Source: Bradyrhizobium sp. ISRA464 | Lineage (GTDB): Bacteria > Pseudomonadota > Alphaproteobacteria > Rhizobiales > Xanthobacteraceae | DNA length: 64,000 nucleotides | Direction: 5' to 3' | Assembly (NCBI RefSeq): GCF_029910095.1 | Contig: NZ_CP094526.1 | Coordinates: 6,200,001 to 6,264,000 of the forward strand | Part shown: piece by piece, positions 26,762 to 36,294 of the stretch | How the letters are laid out: every line of letters starts with the position of its first letter | How positions within the stretch are numbered: the first letter of the stretch is position 1 | Made by a program: the position numbers and the translations under genes | Notes under the pieces: model-generated | Told to the model about the DNA's origin: nothing | Databases searched by the model: none | What the model saw: the letters and a program-made list of their open reading frames with translations, nothing else

Positions 26762-27700
26762 TCATGCGCGATCCTTGCCAAACCTCCAGACAGGGATGCC
26801 GAGCTTCTTCGCCTTGTCGGCAAGATTTTCCTGGATGCCGGTGCCTGGGAAGTGCATGAGGCCGATCGGCATGACCGCCAGCATGGCATCGTTGCGCTTG
26901 AATGGCGCAGCCTTGGCATGTTTCGTCCAGTCCGGTTTGAAGGCAATCTGGGGTACCTTGCGATTGCTGGCCCATCTTGCAGCGATCAATTCGACGCCCT
27001 TCGGCGATCCGCCGTGGAGCAGAACCATGTCGGGATGTTTTGCGTGGACCTTGTCGAGCCGATCCCAGATGAATGACACATCATTGAAGTCGAGTCCGCC
27101 CGTGAGCGCGATCTTCGGGCCGGGCGGCAGCATCAGTTCGGCGTCAGCGCGGCGCTTTGCGGCGAGGAAATCGCGAGAGTCGATCATTGCGGCGGTCAAT
27201 GTGCGGTGGCTGACGACAGAACCTGAGCGCGGGCGCCAAGGCGAACCGATCTGGACTTCGAATCGTTCGGCGGCCTGATCGCGGAAGAGCTCCATCGCGT
27301 TGCGGCGCTCGACGAGTGTGATTCCCTCGGCCGTGAGCCGTTCGAGTTCGACGGATCGCACCTCTGAGCCATTCTGTTCGTGTTGGCTTCTCTGCTGTGC
27401 CTGCTCGTTGGCGTCGAGCTCGCGTTCGATCCAGCCTGTTGCACGGTGAAACAGGTTGACGGTCTGCCAGAGCAGGTCCTCGAGGTCCGATTCGAGGCGA
27501 GTGCCGTGCAAGGTCGAGACCAGGGCGCCGAAAATGTCGGAAACGGCGCCGGCGACAGCGTTGCCTTCCGGAAGGGGCCTCGGGTCGGGTTCATCCTTCA
27601 AGGGACGGAAGCCATAAAGCTGAAGCTCGTCGAGGATGTGAGCGGTCGGGGACGGACTGTGGGGCGGTTCGAGGTCGCTGTCGTCGTGGTCGCTTGCCAT
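26762..27700 (-). CDS. DUF2493 (SLOG-type) family protein
   Basis: 312 aa from the ATG at 27698-27700, preceded by AGGAG. The N-terminal 190 residues are acidic then helical (LESDLEDLLWQTVNLFHRA). The C-terminus, from about residue 220, is the DUF2493 domain: KIALTGGLDFNDVSFIWDRL, MVLLHGGSPKGVELIAARW, PFKRNDAMLAVMPIGLMHF, with the GG-containing nucleotide-binding turns of SLOG folds. These proteins accompany DUF736 in alphaproteobacterial ICEs; biochemical role unknown. Confidence 0.88.
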   Translation of the reverse strand: MASDHDDSDLEPPHSPSPTAHILDELQLYGFRPLKDEPDPRPLPEGNAVAGAVSDIFGALVSTLHGTRLESDLEDLLWQTVNLFHRATGWIERELDANEQAQQRSQHEQNGSEVRSVELERLTAEGITLVERRNAMELFRDQAAERFEVQIGSPWRPRSGSVVSHRTLTAAMIDSRDFLAAKRRADAELMLPPGPKIALTGGLDFNDVSFIWDRLDKVHAKHPDMVLLHGGSPKGVELIAARWASNRKVPQIAFKPDWTKHAKAAPFKRNDAMLAVMPIGLMHFPGTGIQENLADKAKKLGIPVWRFGKDRA

Positions 27701-27800
27701 GGGTGGGCTCCTTTGGCCGGCTCGGCCGCGCCCATCGCGGCCTTCGTGGCGATCACCCGACGGCAAGCGGAATGGACCAGAACCCGGAGCGCAGCGAAGG
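27701..27800 (-). promoter_or_regulatory. Leader upstream of DUF2493, similar to that of DUF736
   Basis: It contains CCTTCGCTGCGCTCCGG, then CCGTCGGGTGATCGCCACGA and a GGCCGCGATGGGCGCGG stretch before AAAGGAG. The same blocks occur in order before the DUF736 gene 10 kb away. Confidence 0.5.
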
Positions 27801-28011
27801 GCCGAAGCGTCAGCGGAGGATGGCAGAGGCGCGGCTATTTTGTTTCGCGATGCAAAGGCGCTGATAAGCGCCGGCGGAAAATAGCCGCGATCCATGCCAT
27901 TGAAGGGCCGAGCCGCTTGCCGTCCGATCGCCCTTCAGAAGGCTGGGGTGCGGATTTGGCCGGGAGAGGACGCCCTCGTGGAATCGGATGACGACGCCAC
28001 GAACTCGTCAT

Positions 28012-28400
28012 TCAGCCAATCCCGGTCATGACGGGACAGATGAAGCGCGCGGCGTCCTGTGGAGTTGAACTGGGCGGATAAGGCTGAGCGCAAGTGACCG
28101 AGCCCGAAATGTCGCAGCTCCTCATTGAACTCCCCGAGCCGGGCAACAGTGCGATTGCCTCGATACCTGTCTGTTCGGCGCGCCTGGTCAGGGCCGACAC
28201 TGCTGTATCGCCGGCCGAATCGGCACCACGCACCATGTAGAGCCGGCCGGAAGCTGGAGCGCAGCAAGGTGCTTTGCGGAGAGCGCTGCACGATTGGCAG
28301 CATCGGAGCTGGGCATCGCAGCGACAGCGTGGTCTTGATGCCCTCTCCCGCTGCGAGCACTTCGTCGGCCGTCCCGAATCGAAGCGCATTACCAAGAAGG
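28012..28400 (-). pseudogene. Truncated, frameshifted Toprim-domain gene
   Basis: Minus-strand frames give LLGNALRFGTADEVLAAGEG, then a shift to GRLYMVRGADSAGDTAVSAL, then back to GEFNEELRHFGLGHLRSAL. These match, in order, the C-terminal half of the intact Toprim protein encoded at 34043-35113. The N-terminal half is missing and the break falls at about 28400, where an integrase fragment begins on the other strand. Confidence 0.8.
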
Positions 28401-28402
28401 AA

Positions 28403-28770
28403 GGCCGGGTCCGTGATCTGGCGCTGTTCAACGTGGCCATCGACGGTAAACTTCGTGGCTGCGATGTCGTGGCGCTGAAAGTCGACGACCGATCGTGCAA
28501 GCGTCCGACAAAAGAAGACGGGACGGCCGCTCAGATTCGAACTCACCGGGTCAACGAGCCAAGCCATCGACGCCTATCTGAGGGCGACGGGCAAGAAGCC
28601 GGACGAATACTTATTCACCGGCCGGCGAGGACCTAACTGCAGCCTAACCACGCACCAGTACGCACGGCTACTGTCTGATTGGCTTACCAGTGTAGGACTC
28701 GATCCGCACCTGTTCGGAACACAATTCACCACGTCGAACAAAGGCGCCCCTCATCTACCGATGGAGCAAC
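28403..28770 (+). pseudogene. Tyrosine recombinase (integrase) fragment
   Basis: Forward frames give GRVRDLALFNVAIDGKLRGC, then, after a shift near 28490, KTGRPLRFELTGSTSQAIDA, TGKKPDEYLFTGRRGPN and LDPHLFGTQFTTSNKG. This is the catalytic core of a small phage-type integrase common in proteobacteria. The first catalytic Arg region is present but frameshifted, and the HxLR, G-H and Tyr-containing end is lost. It is not functional. Confidence 0.8.
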
Positions 28771-28829
28771 GTGACGCCGATCGCTTGGCATGGTATTTTG
28801 TTCGGCCGATCCTGGAGATTTAAAATCGA
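28758..28829 (+). repeat. 72-bp imperfect direct repeat, copy A
   Basis: Starts CCGATGGAGCAACGTGACG and continues with a TCGCTTGGCAT block; about 84% identical by eye to copy B at 32259-32330. It directly follows the integrase fragment. The two copies bracket the cyclase and methyltransferase genes. Confidence 0.75.
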
Positions 28830-28925
28830 CTACGGACCGCTTGGGTCAAGAACGACGGCCGGCCCCTGAGACAATTTGCCCGGTGTATCCCCGACAGCCG
28901 ACGCATAGAGGCAGACATTCGCGGT

Positions 28926-29237
28926 CTATCCGATCTGCGTCTCCAAAAAGAAGTCGGCGTCGGGTTTGACCATCGAGTTCATCGTTACATGCAGCGAGTG
29001 TACCTGCTCGCCACGTTGTTTGACGTATTCGTACGCGGCATGCTCCCGCTCCAGGTCTGGATAGATGAGTTCGCCTCGATACATGAAAACCGGCAGCGTT
29101 CTGCCGAAACCGGTCAGTGCCTCGCGGCGCATGATGCGATAGCTGGTAGCAAACCCAATATCTATGAAATGCTGGAGGAAGGCGTGCAATCTTGGCAAAA
29201 ACTCTTCTTCACTGATGCCGTCGCGCAAAGTAAACAC
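28926..29237 (-). CDS. Small conserved-looking protein of unknown function
   Basis: A 103-aa acidic-to-neutral protein (MFTLRDGISEEEFLPRLHAF) with a compact alpha/beta-like pattern and no signal or membrane segment. The composition looks coding, and a start with upstream AGCG-rich sequence is plausible. I do not recognise it with confidence; it is reminiscent of small dimeric alpha-beta proteins that ride beside regulators. It precedes nothing in operon-like spacing. Confidence 0.55.
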   Translation of the reverse strand: MFTLRDGISEEEFLPRLHAFLQHFIDIGFATSYRIMRREALTGFGRTLPVFMYRGELIYPDLEREHAAYEYVKQRGEQVHSLHVTMNSMVKPDADFFLETQIG

Positions 29238-29360
29238 CCGCTAAAGCTAACCAATGACGTCTCCCGCATCTGTATCCGTTTCCTTACCATTTCGAATTCT
29301 GCTGCCTGACTCGATCACCACTTCGGCATAGACGAGCGTCCGCTGATCGCGGCTACTGGA

Positions 29361-31106
29361 TCATTCGGGTAACCCGGCAAGGCGCAGTGGCTTCATCAGT
29401 GCGTCCAGGTGTTCCTGGTGGCGGTAAGGTAATCCCTGCGCCCAGCGGCTTGCGGTAAGGTTGGGATGGGTTGTCAGCATCTTCCTGACGATTGCTCGAG
29501 CCTCGTCCTCACTGCCGAGGTTCCAGAGCGACGCTGCAAGAACGGCCTGCCCTGTTAGCCAGTGTGGCCTCTCGATTAGGACGCGCGAGGCAATGTCGCG
29601 TGCAGCGGTAAGATTACCAAGGTGAAACTTTGCCCGTGCCTCATCGACCATCGATTGACTAATACTAAGCGGGCTGAGCCGCTGTGCTTGCTCCTCGTAC
29701 TGAGCGGCTTTTCGGAAATCGCCAGCGTAGCCGTGAAACATGCCAGCCATGTGATACGCATCCGCGCAGTTCGGGCCGAGGGCAATCGCCTTGTCGCCGG
29801 CTGCCAAAGCCTCATCATGCCGGTGTTGAAACAACCGCGCATAACCTATCACCACGTATGCCATGTAGCTGTCTGGGTCGGCCGCCAGAGCCCGGGCAGC
29901 ACACTCCATCGCCGCCTCGTAGGTTGTCGCCTCGTCTCTTTCCCAGCCAAAGCGAACCTGGTCGGTTAATGTGAGCCCCAACAGGTAAAGCACCGGAGTA
30001 TAGTCAAGGTTGATGGCCAAGGCCCGTTCAAATTCGAGGCGCGCTTGTGCATGAGTGTGCTTGGCAAAATTGACGTACAGGGTACGGCCTTTGAGGAAAT
30101 GCTCGTAAACCAGCGGGCTGCCGGAGCGCTTGCGCCACACCCGCACCTGTTCGCCAAGCGTCAACCGGACCTCGAGCGCGGCAGCGATGTCCTGCGTAAT
30201 CCGGTCCTGAAGTTCGAACACGTCCTCGAGGTCGCCCTCGAAACGGTCGGCCCACACATGACTGCCATTCAGGCTGTCGATTAACTGTGCCGACAATCTC
30301 ACGCGATTGCCGGCCTTGCGAACGCTCCCCTCCAGTATGTAGCGAGCCCCAAGTATTCGCCCGATTTCGCGGATATCCCGCGCCTGTCCCTTGAACACGA
30401 AACTCGAATTGCGTGCGATGACCAGCAATTCTTGGATTTTCGACAAAGTCGTCAGCAAGTCTTCAGCGATGCCGTCGACAAAATACTCCTGCTCGGGATC
30501 GCCGGACATGTTCTGGAACGGCAGGATCGCGATGGACGGCTTGTCCGCGAGTGGCGGAGGCGGTCTCAGCCTGTCGCTCAGCCCGCCAGACGCTCCCGCG
30601 CGCACAGCAAAAGCGCGGACCGGCCTGGAGATGTTCTTGAGGTGCTGTTGACCCCGGTCCTCGAAGCCAACGTCCAGCTTACCCTCGACCTCGCTGTACA
30701 CCTTCTCGGAAATCAGGATGCCGCCGGGATCGGCGACACCCTCTAGCCGGACAGCAATGTTGATCCCGTCGCCATAAAGGTCTCCGTCCTGCCCAACAAT
30801 AACGTCACCGAGGTTCAGCCCGATACGTAACCTTAGGGGGCTGCTGCCTGAGGCAAGATGATCCTGGATCTCGACCGCGCATCTCACGGCGGCAACGGGA
30901 CTCGCGAACTCGGCGAGCGCACCATCGCCCGTTGTCTTGATGAGCCGCCCTTCGTGGCGGGAGAGGCCAGGCTCGATCAATTCCCGCTTGAGCCGCTCAA
31001 ACTCGGAATAGGTGGCTTCCTCGGCGCGTTGCATCAACGCGGAGTAACCGACCACATCGGCGGCCAAAATCGCCGCCAATCGCCTTTGAACCCGCTGCTC
31101 GGTCAA
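29361..31106 (-). CDS. Adenylate/guanylate cyclase-domain protein with TPR repeats
   Basis: A 581-aa cytoplasmic signalling protein. Residues 1-165 are a class III cyclase domain (RRLAAILAADVVGYSALMQR, GRLIKTTGDGALAEFASP, GLNLGDVIVGQDGDLYGDG). Residues about 185-320 resemble a FlgO/TolB-N-like module (SIAILPFQNMSGDPEQEYFV). The rest is a series of TPR-like helices (LAINLDYTPVLYLLGLTLTD onward). This architecture is highly expanded in Bradyrhizobium. Cyclase activity is likely but the signal is unknown. Confidence 0.9.
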   Translation of the reverse strand: MTEQRVQRRLAAILAADVVGYSALMQRAEEATYSEFERLKRELIEPGLSRHEGRLIKTTGDGALAEFASPVAAVRCAVEIQDHLASGSSPLRLRIGLNLGDVIVGQDGDLYGDGINIAVRLEGVADPGGILISEKVYSEVEGKLDVGFEDRGQQHLKNISRPVRAFAVRAGASGGLSDRLRPPPPLADKPSIAILPFQNMSGDPEQEYFVDGIAEDLLTTLSKIQELLVIARNSSFVFKGQARDIREIGRILGARYILEGSVRKAGNRVRLSAQLIDSLNGSHVWADRFEGDLEDVFELQDRITQDIAAALEVRLTLGEQVRVWRKRSGSPLVYEHFLKGRTLYVNFAKHTHAQARLEFERALAINLDYTPVLYLLGLTLTDQVRFGWERDEATTYEAAMECAARALAADPDSYMAYVVIGYARLFQHRHDEALAAGDKAIALGPNCADAYHMAGMFHGYAGDFRKAAQYEEQAQRLSPLSISQSMVDEARAKFHLGNLTAARDIASRVLIERPHWLTGQAVLAASLWNLGSEDEARAIVRKMLTTHPNLTASRWAQGLPYRHQEHLDALMKPLRLAGLPE

Positions 31107-31402
31107 GGCGCCCTCTAAACGACCAGACTAACCACGCCGCTGGCACAAGGGGTACCCTAGCATTTTGTTGCCGACATGTGAGCGGTAATCGCAGGAGCCC
31201 GATTGCCTCAAATGGCACTTTGCCGGGACCACAGCGCGGAACGCTCAACTCGGGAGGTCCGAGTTGGGCCAGGAATGGTCAGTCGCCCTTCCGAAGTCAC
31301 CGATACCTCCCAGCTTCTGTTCGTTGCCTCTGGTTGGTGATATCTTCGACTGCCGCGGCTCTTTCTAAACGCCACCAAGAAACTCTGATCGGGGTTCAGA
31401 AC

Positions 31403-32242
31403 ATGCCAATTCAGGTGTCGAACGAGCCGGACGCTTTTCGAGACTTTGAACGAAGCGGATGGAACGCAGTATCCGAGGGTTACGAAGCTGTCTTTGGTCC
31501 GCTGACGGCGCAGTCGGTTGATGTCACGCTCGATGCAGCTGGGGTCATTCGCGGATGTGACGTGCTCGATGTCTGCACGGGACACGGCGTGCTCGCGCTG
31601 GCTGCTACGGAGCGCGGTGCGAAGGTATCAGCTGTCGATTTTTCAGAGGCCATGGTCGCCGCCGCCCGCCGGAACGCTCCTTCGGTCGATTGTCGCCAAG
31701 GGGACGCGCAAGATTTGCCATATCCCGACAATATGTTCGATGCCGTTGTTTGCGGCTACGGTTTACTCCATGTGCCCGAGCCGGACCGCGCTTTGGCGGA
31801 AATGTATCGTGTCCTTCGTCCCGGCGGCCGCGTGGCGATCAGCGTTTGGGAACGACCCTCACCAGCCAATGGCTTCGGCCTTATCTTGGGGACGGTGAAA
31901 GCTCACGGGCGTGTTGACGTTCCCCTGCCGCACGGTCCCGATTTCTTCCAGTTCGGCGATCCGGAGGATATGAAGGCCGCGCTTGCGCAAGTGGACTTCT
32001 CCGATGTCGCTGCAACTACTGTGGCTCAGACGCTGCTGCTGAAAACTGCGACCGGATTGGTCAATCTGGCGTTGCAGGGAGGGGTAAGGATAAGGGCCCT
32101 TCTTCTTGCTCAAGACAGCGCTGCTCTCTCGGCAATCAACGTCGCCGTCGCTGAAGGCGTGGATCAGCTGTTCCGAAACGGGGACCGCTTCCGGGTCCCC
32201 ATGCCTGCCATTCTTGGAAGCGGGGTAAAGCCGCGACAGTAA
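31403..32242 (+). CDS. Class I SAM-dependent methyltransferase
   Basis: 279 aa from the ATG at 31403. The SAM-binding core shows VLDVCTGHGVLALAATERGA (motif I), VSAVDFSEAMVAAARR, QGDAQDLPYPDNMFDAVVCG and MYRVLRPGGRVAISVWERPS, as in UbiE-like enzymes. The substrate is unknown. It is the only plus-strand gene in this part and faces away from the cyclase gene; the 300 bp between them should hold both promoters. Confidence 0.85.
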   Translation: MPIQVSNEPDAFRDFERSGWNAVSEGYEAVFGPLTAQSVDVTLDAAGVIRGCDVLDVCTGHGVLALAATERGAKVSAVDFSEAMVAAARRNAPSVDCRQGDAQDLPYPDNMFDAVVCGYGLLHVPEPDRALAEMYRVLRPGGRVAISVWERPSPANGFGLILGTVKAHGRVDVPLPHGPDFFQFGDPEDMKAALAQVDFSDVAATTVAQTLLLKTATGLVNLALQGGVRIRALLLAQDSAALSAINVAVAEGVDQLFRNGDRFRVPMPAILGSGVKPRQ

Positions 32243-32258
32243 TAGATCCGATCTGTTT

Positions 32259-32330
32259 CCGATGGAGCAACGTGATGCCGGTCGCTTGGCATAGCATTTC
32301 GTTGGGTCGACCGTGGAGACTTACAACGAT
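32259..32330 (+). repeat. 72-bp imperfect direct repeat, copy B
   Basis: Starts CCGATGGAGCAACGTGATG just after the methyltransferase stop; matches copy A at 28758-28829 at about 84% by eye. Not part of any gene I recognise; perhaps the end of a lost mobile element. Confidence 0.75.
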
Positions 32331-32346
32331 CCATGCGGCGAGGCGG

Positions 32347-33780
32347 CTACCCCAACAGAGGAGGCCGGTTGGCGCGGCCCAACGTTGCCTCAAGCGATAA
32401 GCCGACGGACAGCAGCTCCCGGTCCTGTCCGCTCAATGCGTCAAATTCCAATCCGACAGGCAGACCACTGGGGGTCTCACCGGCTGGCAGAACCAAGCTA
32501 GACATGCTTGCACAGACTCCCAAGGCGATGTTGCGCCCGATCGCGACACTTTTGTCCGCCGACCTCGGTTTCACTTCGGTCAGACATCTTCGGTGGGAGA
32601 CCCATGATCACGGGATGTGCAAGCATCAGAATATTGTGTTGGCTGTACCAATCGCGGACGGTAGCCTTCAGTTGATCGCGCCTGGCCAGCGCTGCCTCAT
32701 AAGCCTCACGACTGGGTCTGCTCGGTGGCAGCGCTCGAGTCTCGATGTATGTTTTCATCGAAGGGCCGACTTGCGCAAACATTGCCTCGAAGGGTCAGGC
32801 CAGTCCCCTGCTCCTGCAAGTACCTCGCGACCCCCTGGACGAGTTCGCTGATCAGGATCGTCCCTCCAATGTCCGTAGCCGCCCGCACAACATCGGGGGT
32901 GGCGACCTCCACCAGCGTCGCGCCGGCCTCACGGAGCTTGCCGAACGCTTCAGTGACAACGCGCCCGACCTCCGGGTCGAGGCCGCTGAGGAGATGATCG
33001 CACGACAGGCCAATTCTGACACCGCGCGACGGCGTCGCGGTCGGCGCCGTGTCGTCGCCGGTGACGACGCGATCGAACAGAAGGAGATCGACGACGGCGC
33101 GCGCCAGCGGACCGACCTGATCAAACTTGTTGTCGGTCAGCGCCATGATGCCCTGACCGGGGTAGCGACCAAAGCTCGGCCGCAAGCCCGCCAGCCCGCA
33201 ACATGTTGCCGGCACCCTGATCGACCCGAACGTATCCTCGCCGATTGCCAGTGGCGCAATGCGCGCGGCGACCGCTGCGGCCGATCCGCCGCTGCTGCCG
33301 CCCGGAATCCGCGCGCGGTCATAGGGGTTGCACACACTGCCGAAGGTTTCATTATTGCTTGTCCAGCCAAACGAGAGTTCGTGCAGGTTTGTCTTTCCCA
33401 TCACGATTGCGCCCTCGGTCAGCAGTGGCTCGAAACGGCTGCGTTCTGTTTGGGCCTGAAATCGCGCAAGGCACGGGTGCCATTGGAGGTCGGGAAGTCG
33501 CGCGTGTTGATGCTGTCTTTCACGGGGATGGGCAGTCCGTGCAGCTTGCCAAGCACGCCGCCTGCCCTGCGCCTTATGTCGGCAGCGCGAGCAGCTTCGA
33601 GCAACATTTCGGGATCAAGCGTTCGAAAGGCGTTAAGGTCAGAAAACTTCGAGCCCGCTCCAACAGAGCTTTCGCATAATGCTCCGCAGAGACGTCGCCT
33701 CGACGCATCAAGTCAATTGCGGCCGTTGCCGTAAGGTCAATCAGGCTATCGTTAGCCGTGTTGCCTTCTCGAGCCGTCAC
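32347..33780 (-). pseudogene. Amidase-signature-family gene, broken by frameshifts
   Basis: Four successive minus-strand frames build one amidase: an N-terminal part (DLTATAAIDLMRRGDVSAEH), then VLGKLHGLPIPVKDSINTRD with the catalytic Lys, then AIVMGKTNLHELSFGWTSNN and IPGGSSGGSAAAVAARIAPL with the Ser cluster, then TYIETRALPPSRPSREAYEA, and a last piece ending ATLGRANRPPLLG. At least three frameshifts separate them, so the gene is dead. Total length matches a normal amidase of about 460 aa. Confidence 0.85.
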
Positions 33781-34042
33781 AGTGTGCTCACTCCGCCGTC
33801 TAAGTGAATGCCCATATTATAGCATTGATAGGGAGGCCCGCATTGGGTCATGTGCTGCCTTCCGGAATGCGTCAGTGCCACGACCCGTGTACCCCGGATA
33901 GCTGCCGACTTGCTGCACCGCGCAAGTCGGCAGGGGTGGGCAAATCCGGCTGTGCGCTCCAGCGTCCAATATGGACGGCAGTCCGCAACACTACAACACG
34001 ACATGATCTGCCCAATTGCCGGCGGCGCCGGAGGCCGATCGG

Positions 34043-35113
34043 TCAATCCGCCTCGGCCTCAGTGAAGAGCATGAAACGAACGACCTCCTGTGGCGCGAGC
34101 TGGATGCGCAGTGCCGCTTGCAGCGCGCCGAGGCCGAATGCACGCAGGTCCTCGTTGAAGTCGTCCGTCTGCGGCGACAGGGCAAGCGCCTCGATGCCCG
34201 CCGCTTCGGCGCGTTCGGTCAATGCCGCGAGCGCCATGTCACCTGAGGCATCGGCATCGCGGGCGATGTAGAGGCGGCGCAGCGTCAGCGGAAGCAGCAA
34301 GGCGGCAAGGTGGTTGGCCGAGAGCGCGGCAGCCATCGGCATGGCAGGCAGCGCACAGCGCAGCGACAGCATCGTCTCGATGCCTTCGCCGACAGCGAGG
34401 ACGTCGTCGGCCGCGCCAAAGCGGACGGCATGGCCGAGCAGACCGCCCATGGCACGTCGTGGCGTGTCGATCGGCGCCTTGCCGAGCGTCGCCTCGCTGA
34501 ATCCGTCAGGGTCGAGCCAGGTCCGGTGCGCGCCGGTGAGTTTGCCCTCAAGGTCGGTGACGGCGGCGATCATCGCCGGCCAGGTCTCGGTTGTGCTGTG
34601 CTCATCCGGCCGGTAGTAACAGCGCGGATGGAAGCGCAACGATGCGGTGTCGTGCAACGTCGTAATGCCGCGATGGCGCAAGTACGCTGCCGCGAGCGTA
34701 CCTGTGATCGGTTGCGATATCGCGAAGAGCCGCTGCGCTGCTTCCGGCGATCCGGCGGGGACAGGCGTGCCCACGTGCTTTGGGCTGCGGCGCGGTTCGG
34801 CGCGCGGCAGACTCAGAAAGCGTCGTGCCTCATCGGCGACGTCGCGGAAGTCGATGAATCCGCAGCTCTCGCGGATCACGTCAAGCAGATCGCCATATTC
34901 GGTCGAGGCGGAATCGGTCCAGCGCCCGGCGGCGCCGGGACCGGATTCCGGTCCGCTCAGCCGGACGAACATCGACCGGCCTGGCGTGTTGCGAACGTCG
35001 CCCACCGTCCAGTAGCGGCCCTGGCGCCGTCCGTTGGACAGGTAATGGCGGCATACCGCCTCGGCATCACGGGCAAGGCGGCGCGCCAGCTCGGCAGCGT
35101 CACGCGGCATCAC
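34043..35113 (-). CDS. Toprim domain-containing protein
   Basis: A 356-aa cytoplasmic protein. The N-terminal half includes SNGRRQGRYWTVGDVRNTPG and AGRWTDSASTEYGDLLDVIR, like a CHC2/DUF7146-type primase front end. The C-terminal half is a Toprim fold: DDVLAVGEGIETMLSLRCAL with the conserved Glu, and LYIARDADASGDMALAAL with the DxD. Such proteins are common ICE accessories and may help primer synthesis or DNA processing after entry. It lies 200 bp downstream of ardC, in the same direction. A truncated second copy lies at 28.0-28.4 kb. Confidence 0.88.
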   Translation of the reverse strand: MMPRDAAELARRLARDAEAVCRHYLSNGRRQGRYWTVGDVRNTPGRSMFVRLSGPESGPGAAGRWTDSASTEYGDLLDVIRESCGFIDFRDVADEARRFLSLPRAEPRRSPKHVGTPVPAGSPEAAQRLFAISQPITGTLAAAYLRHRGITTLHDTASLRFHPRCYYRPDEHSTTETWPAMIAAVTDLEGKLTGAHRTWLDPDGFSEATLGKAPIDTPRRAMGGLLGHAVRFGAADDVLAVGEGIETMLSLRCALPAMPMAAALSANHLAALLLPLTLRRLYIARDADASGDMALAALTERAEAAGIEALALSPQTDDFNEDLRAFGLGALQAALRIQLAPQEVVRFMLFTEAEAD

Positions 35114-35313
35114 CGGACCTCCCGTTTACCGATGCTCCTTGACAACTTTGCACAACCGTTGCCGCGTGGTTTCGATATTGCCTGCCGGGCGCCAGCACGC
35201 CGAACGCGCCGTAGTCGTTTCGGACAGCCATCATCATTTCGGTTCTCCAGAACGGGCAGCCGAGAGCCTCTCTCTCGACCTCCGACCCGTCGCGGAAACC
35301 CGCCCGCCTCCTC

Positions 35314-36294
35314 TCACTCTTCGCCCGTAAAGTGAGGCTTCAAGCCACGTGAATCCGTGCCTTCTGCTGCGATGTCCACGTCGGAATCGGGCAAAAAGCC
35401 GAGAATGTAATCCGCGGCCCTGCTGGCCTGGCTTGCCGCGCGGATGATGGCCCGATTATCCTCGCGCAGCACTTCAAGCCATGACGCGATGTAATCGGCA
35501 TGCCGGACAGTCGGCGTGATCCCGAGCGAGGCACAGCAGAAAGCCGCGTTCAGTTCGGCGATCAGTTCCTCAAAGGCATACTTCCTGGTGCCATATGAAC
35601 CACTGAGATCACGATTGAGGCGTGAGGGGTGGCCGCTGGCGTGACCGATCTCGTGCAAGGCTGTGCGGTGCCAATTGATCGGTTCGAAATAGGCCGCCGG
35701 TGGCGGCACTTGCACGTAGTCTTCGGCCGGAACGTAGAAGGCGCGGTCGCCGCCGATGCGAAAATCGATGCCGATCGCCTTGATCAGATTGTCGACGGTC
35801 GGCTCGATCATACCCGGCGGTGGAGGTGTCGCGCACGTCGCAATCTCCGCGGGCAAGTCGTCGCACTGATCCGTGTTAAAGACAGTGAAACGTTTCAGAA
35901 ACGGGATCGCCTGCGCTTCATCGCCGGCCTCGCATGCACGGCGTTTTTCGTCGGCCGGAACGAAACGATCGGCATAAACGACAGTAGCGCCGCGCTCGCC
36001 TTTGCGGACGTGACCGCCAAGCGACAGCGCCTGACGGAAGGTGATCCAGCTCTGAGCTGCGAATCCGCGCACCGTCGCTGCGCTCCAGAGAAGCAGGATG
36101 TTTATGCCACCATAGCGGCGTCCGGTGGCGGCGTTTCTCGGCATGGCCGGCGGCGCCCCGTCCGTCGCCGCCCTCCAGGGCTGAACCCACGGCACATGGC
36201 CGGCTTCGAGTTCGGCGATGATCTTATCGGTGATTTCGTCATAGAGGCAGGCCCGGTCCTGGCCGGCGCGCGCCCGGGAAGGATTTCGCTTCAT
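35314..36294 (-). CDS. ArdC-like antirestriction protein (N-terminal ssDNA-binding plus zincin domain)
   Basis: A 326-aa protein. Residues about 15-140 are the ArdC N-terminal domain (LYDEITDKIIAELEAGHVPW, then PWRAATDGAPPAMPRNAATG). The C-terminal part carries a zinc-metalloprotease motif HEIGHASGHPSRLNRDLSGS plus a downstream EELIAELNAAF with the third ligand. ArdC of plasmid pSa protects incoming single-stranded DNA. It suits an ICE by shielding transferred DNA. The 430 bp upstream holds no gene. Confidence 0.9.
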   Translation of the reverse strand: MKRNPSRARAGQDRACLYDEITDKIIAELEAGHVPWVQPWRAATDGAPPAMPRNAATGRRYGGINILLLWSAATVRGFAAQSWITFRQALSLGGHVRKGERGATVVYADRFVPADEKRRACEAGDEAQAIPFLKRFTVFNTDQCDDLPAEIATCATPPPPGMIEPTVDNLIKAIGIDFRIGGDRAFYVPAEDYVQVPPPAAYFEPINWHRTALHEIGHASGHPSRLNRDLSGSYGTRKYAFEELIAELNAAFCCASLGITPTVRHADYIASWLEVLREDNRAIIRAASQASRAADYILGFLPDSDVDIAAEGTDSRGLKPHFTGEE

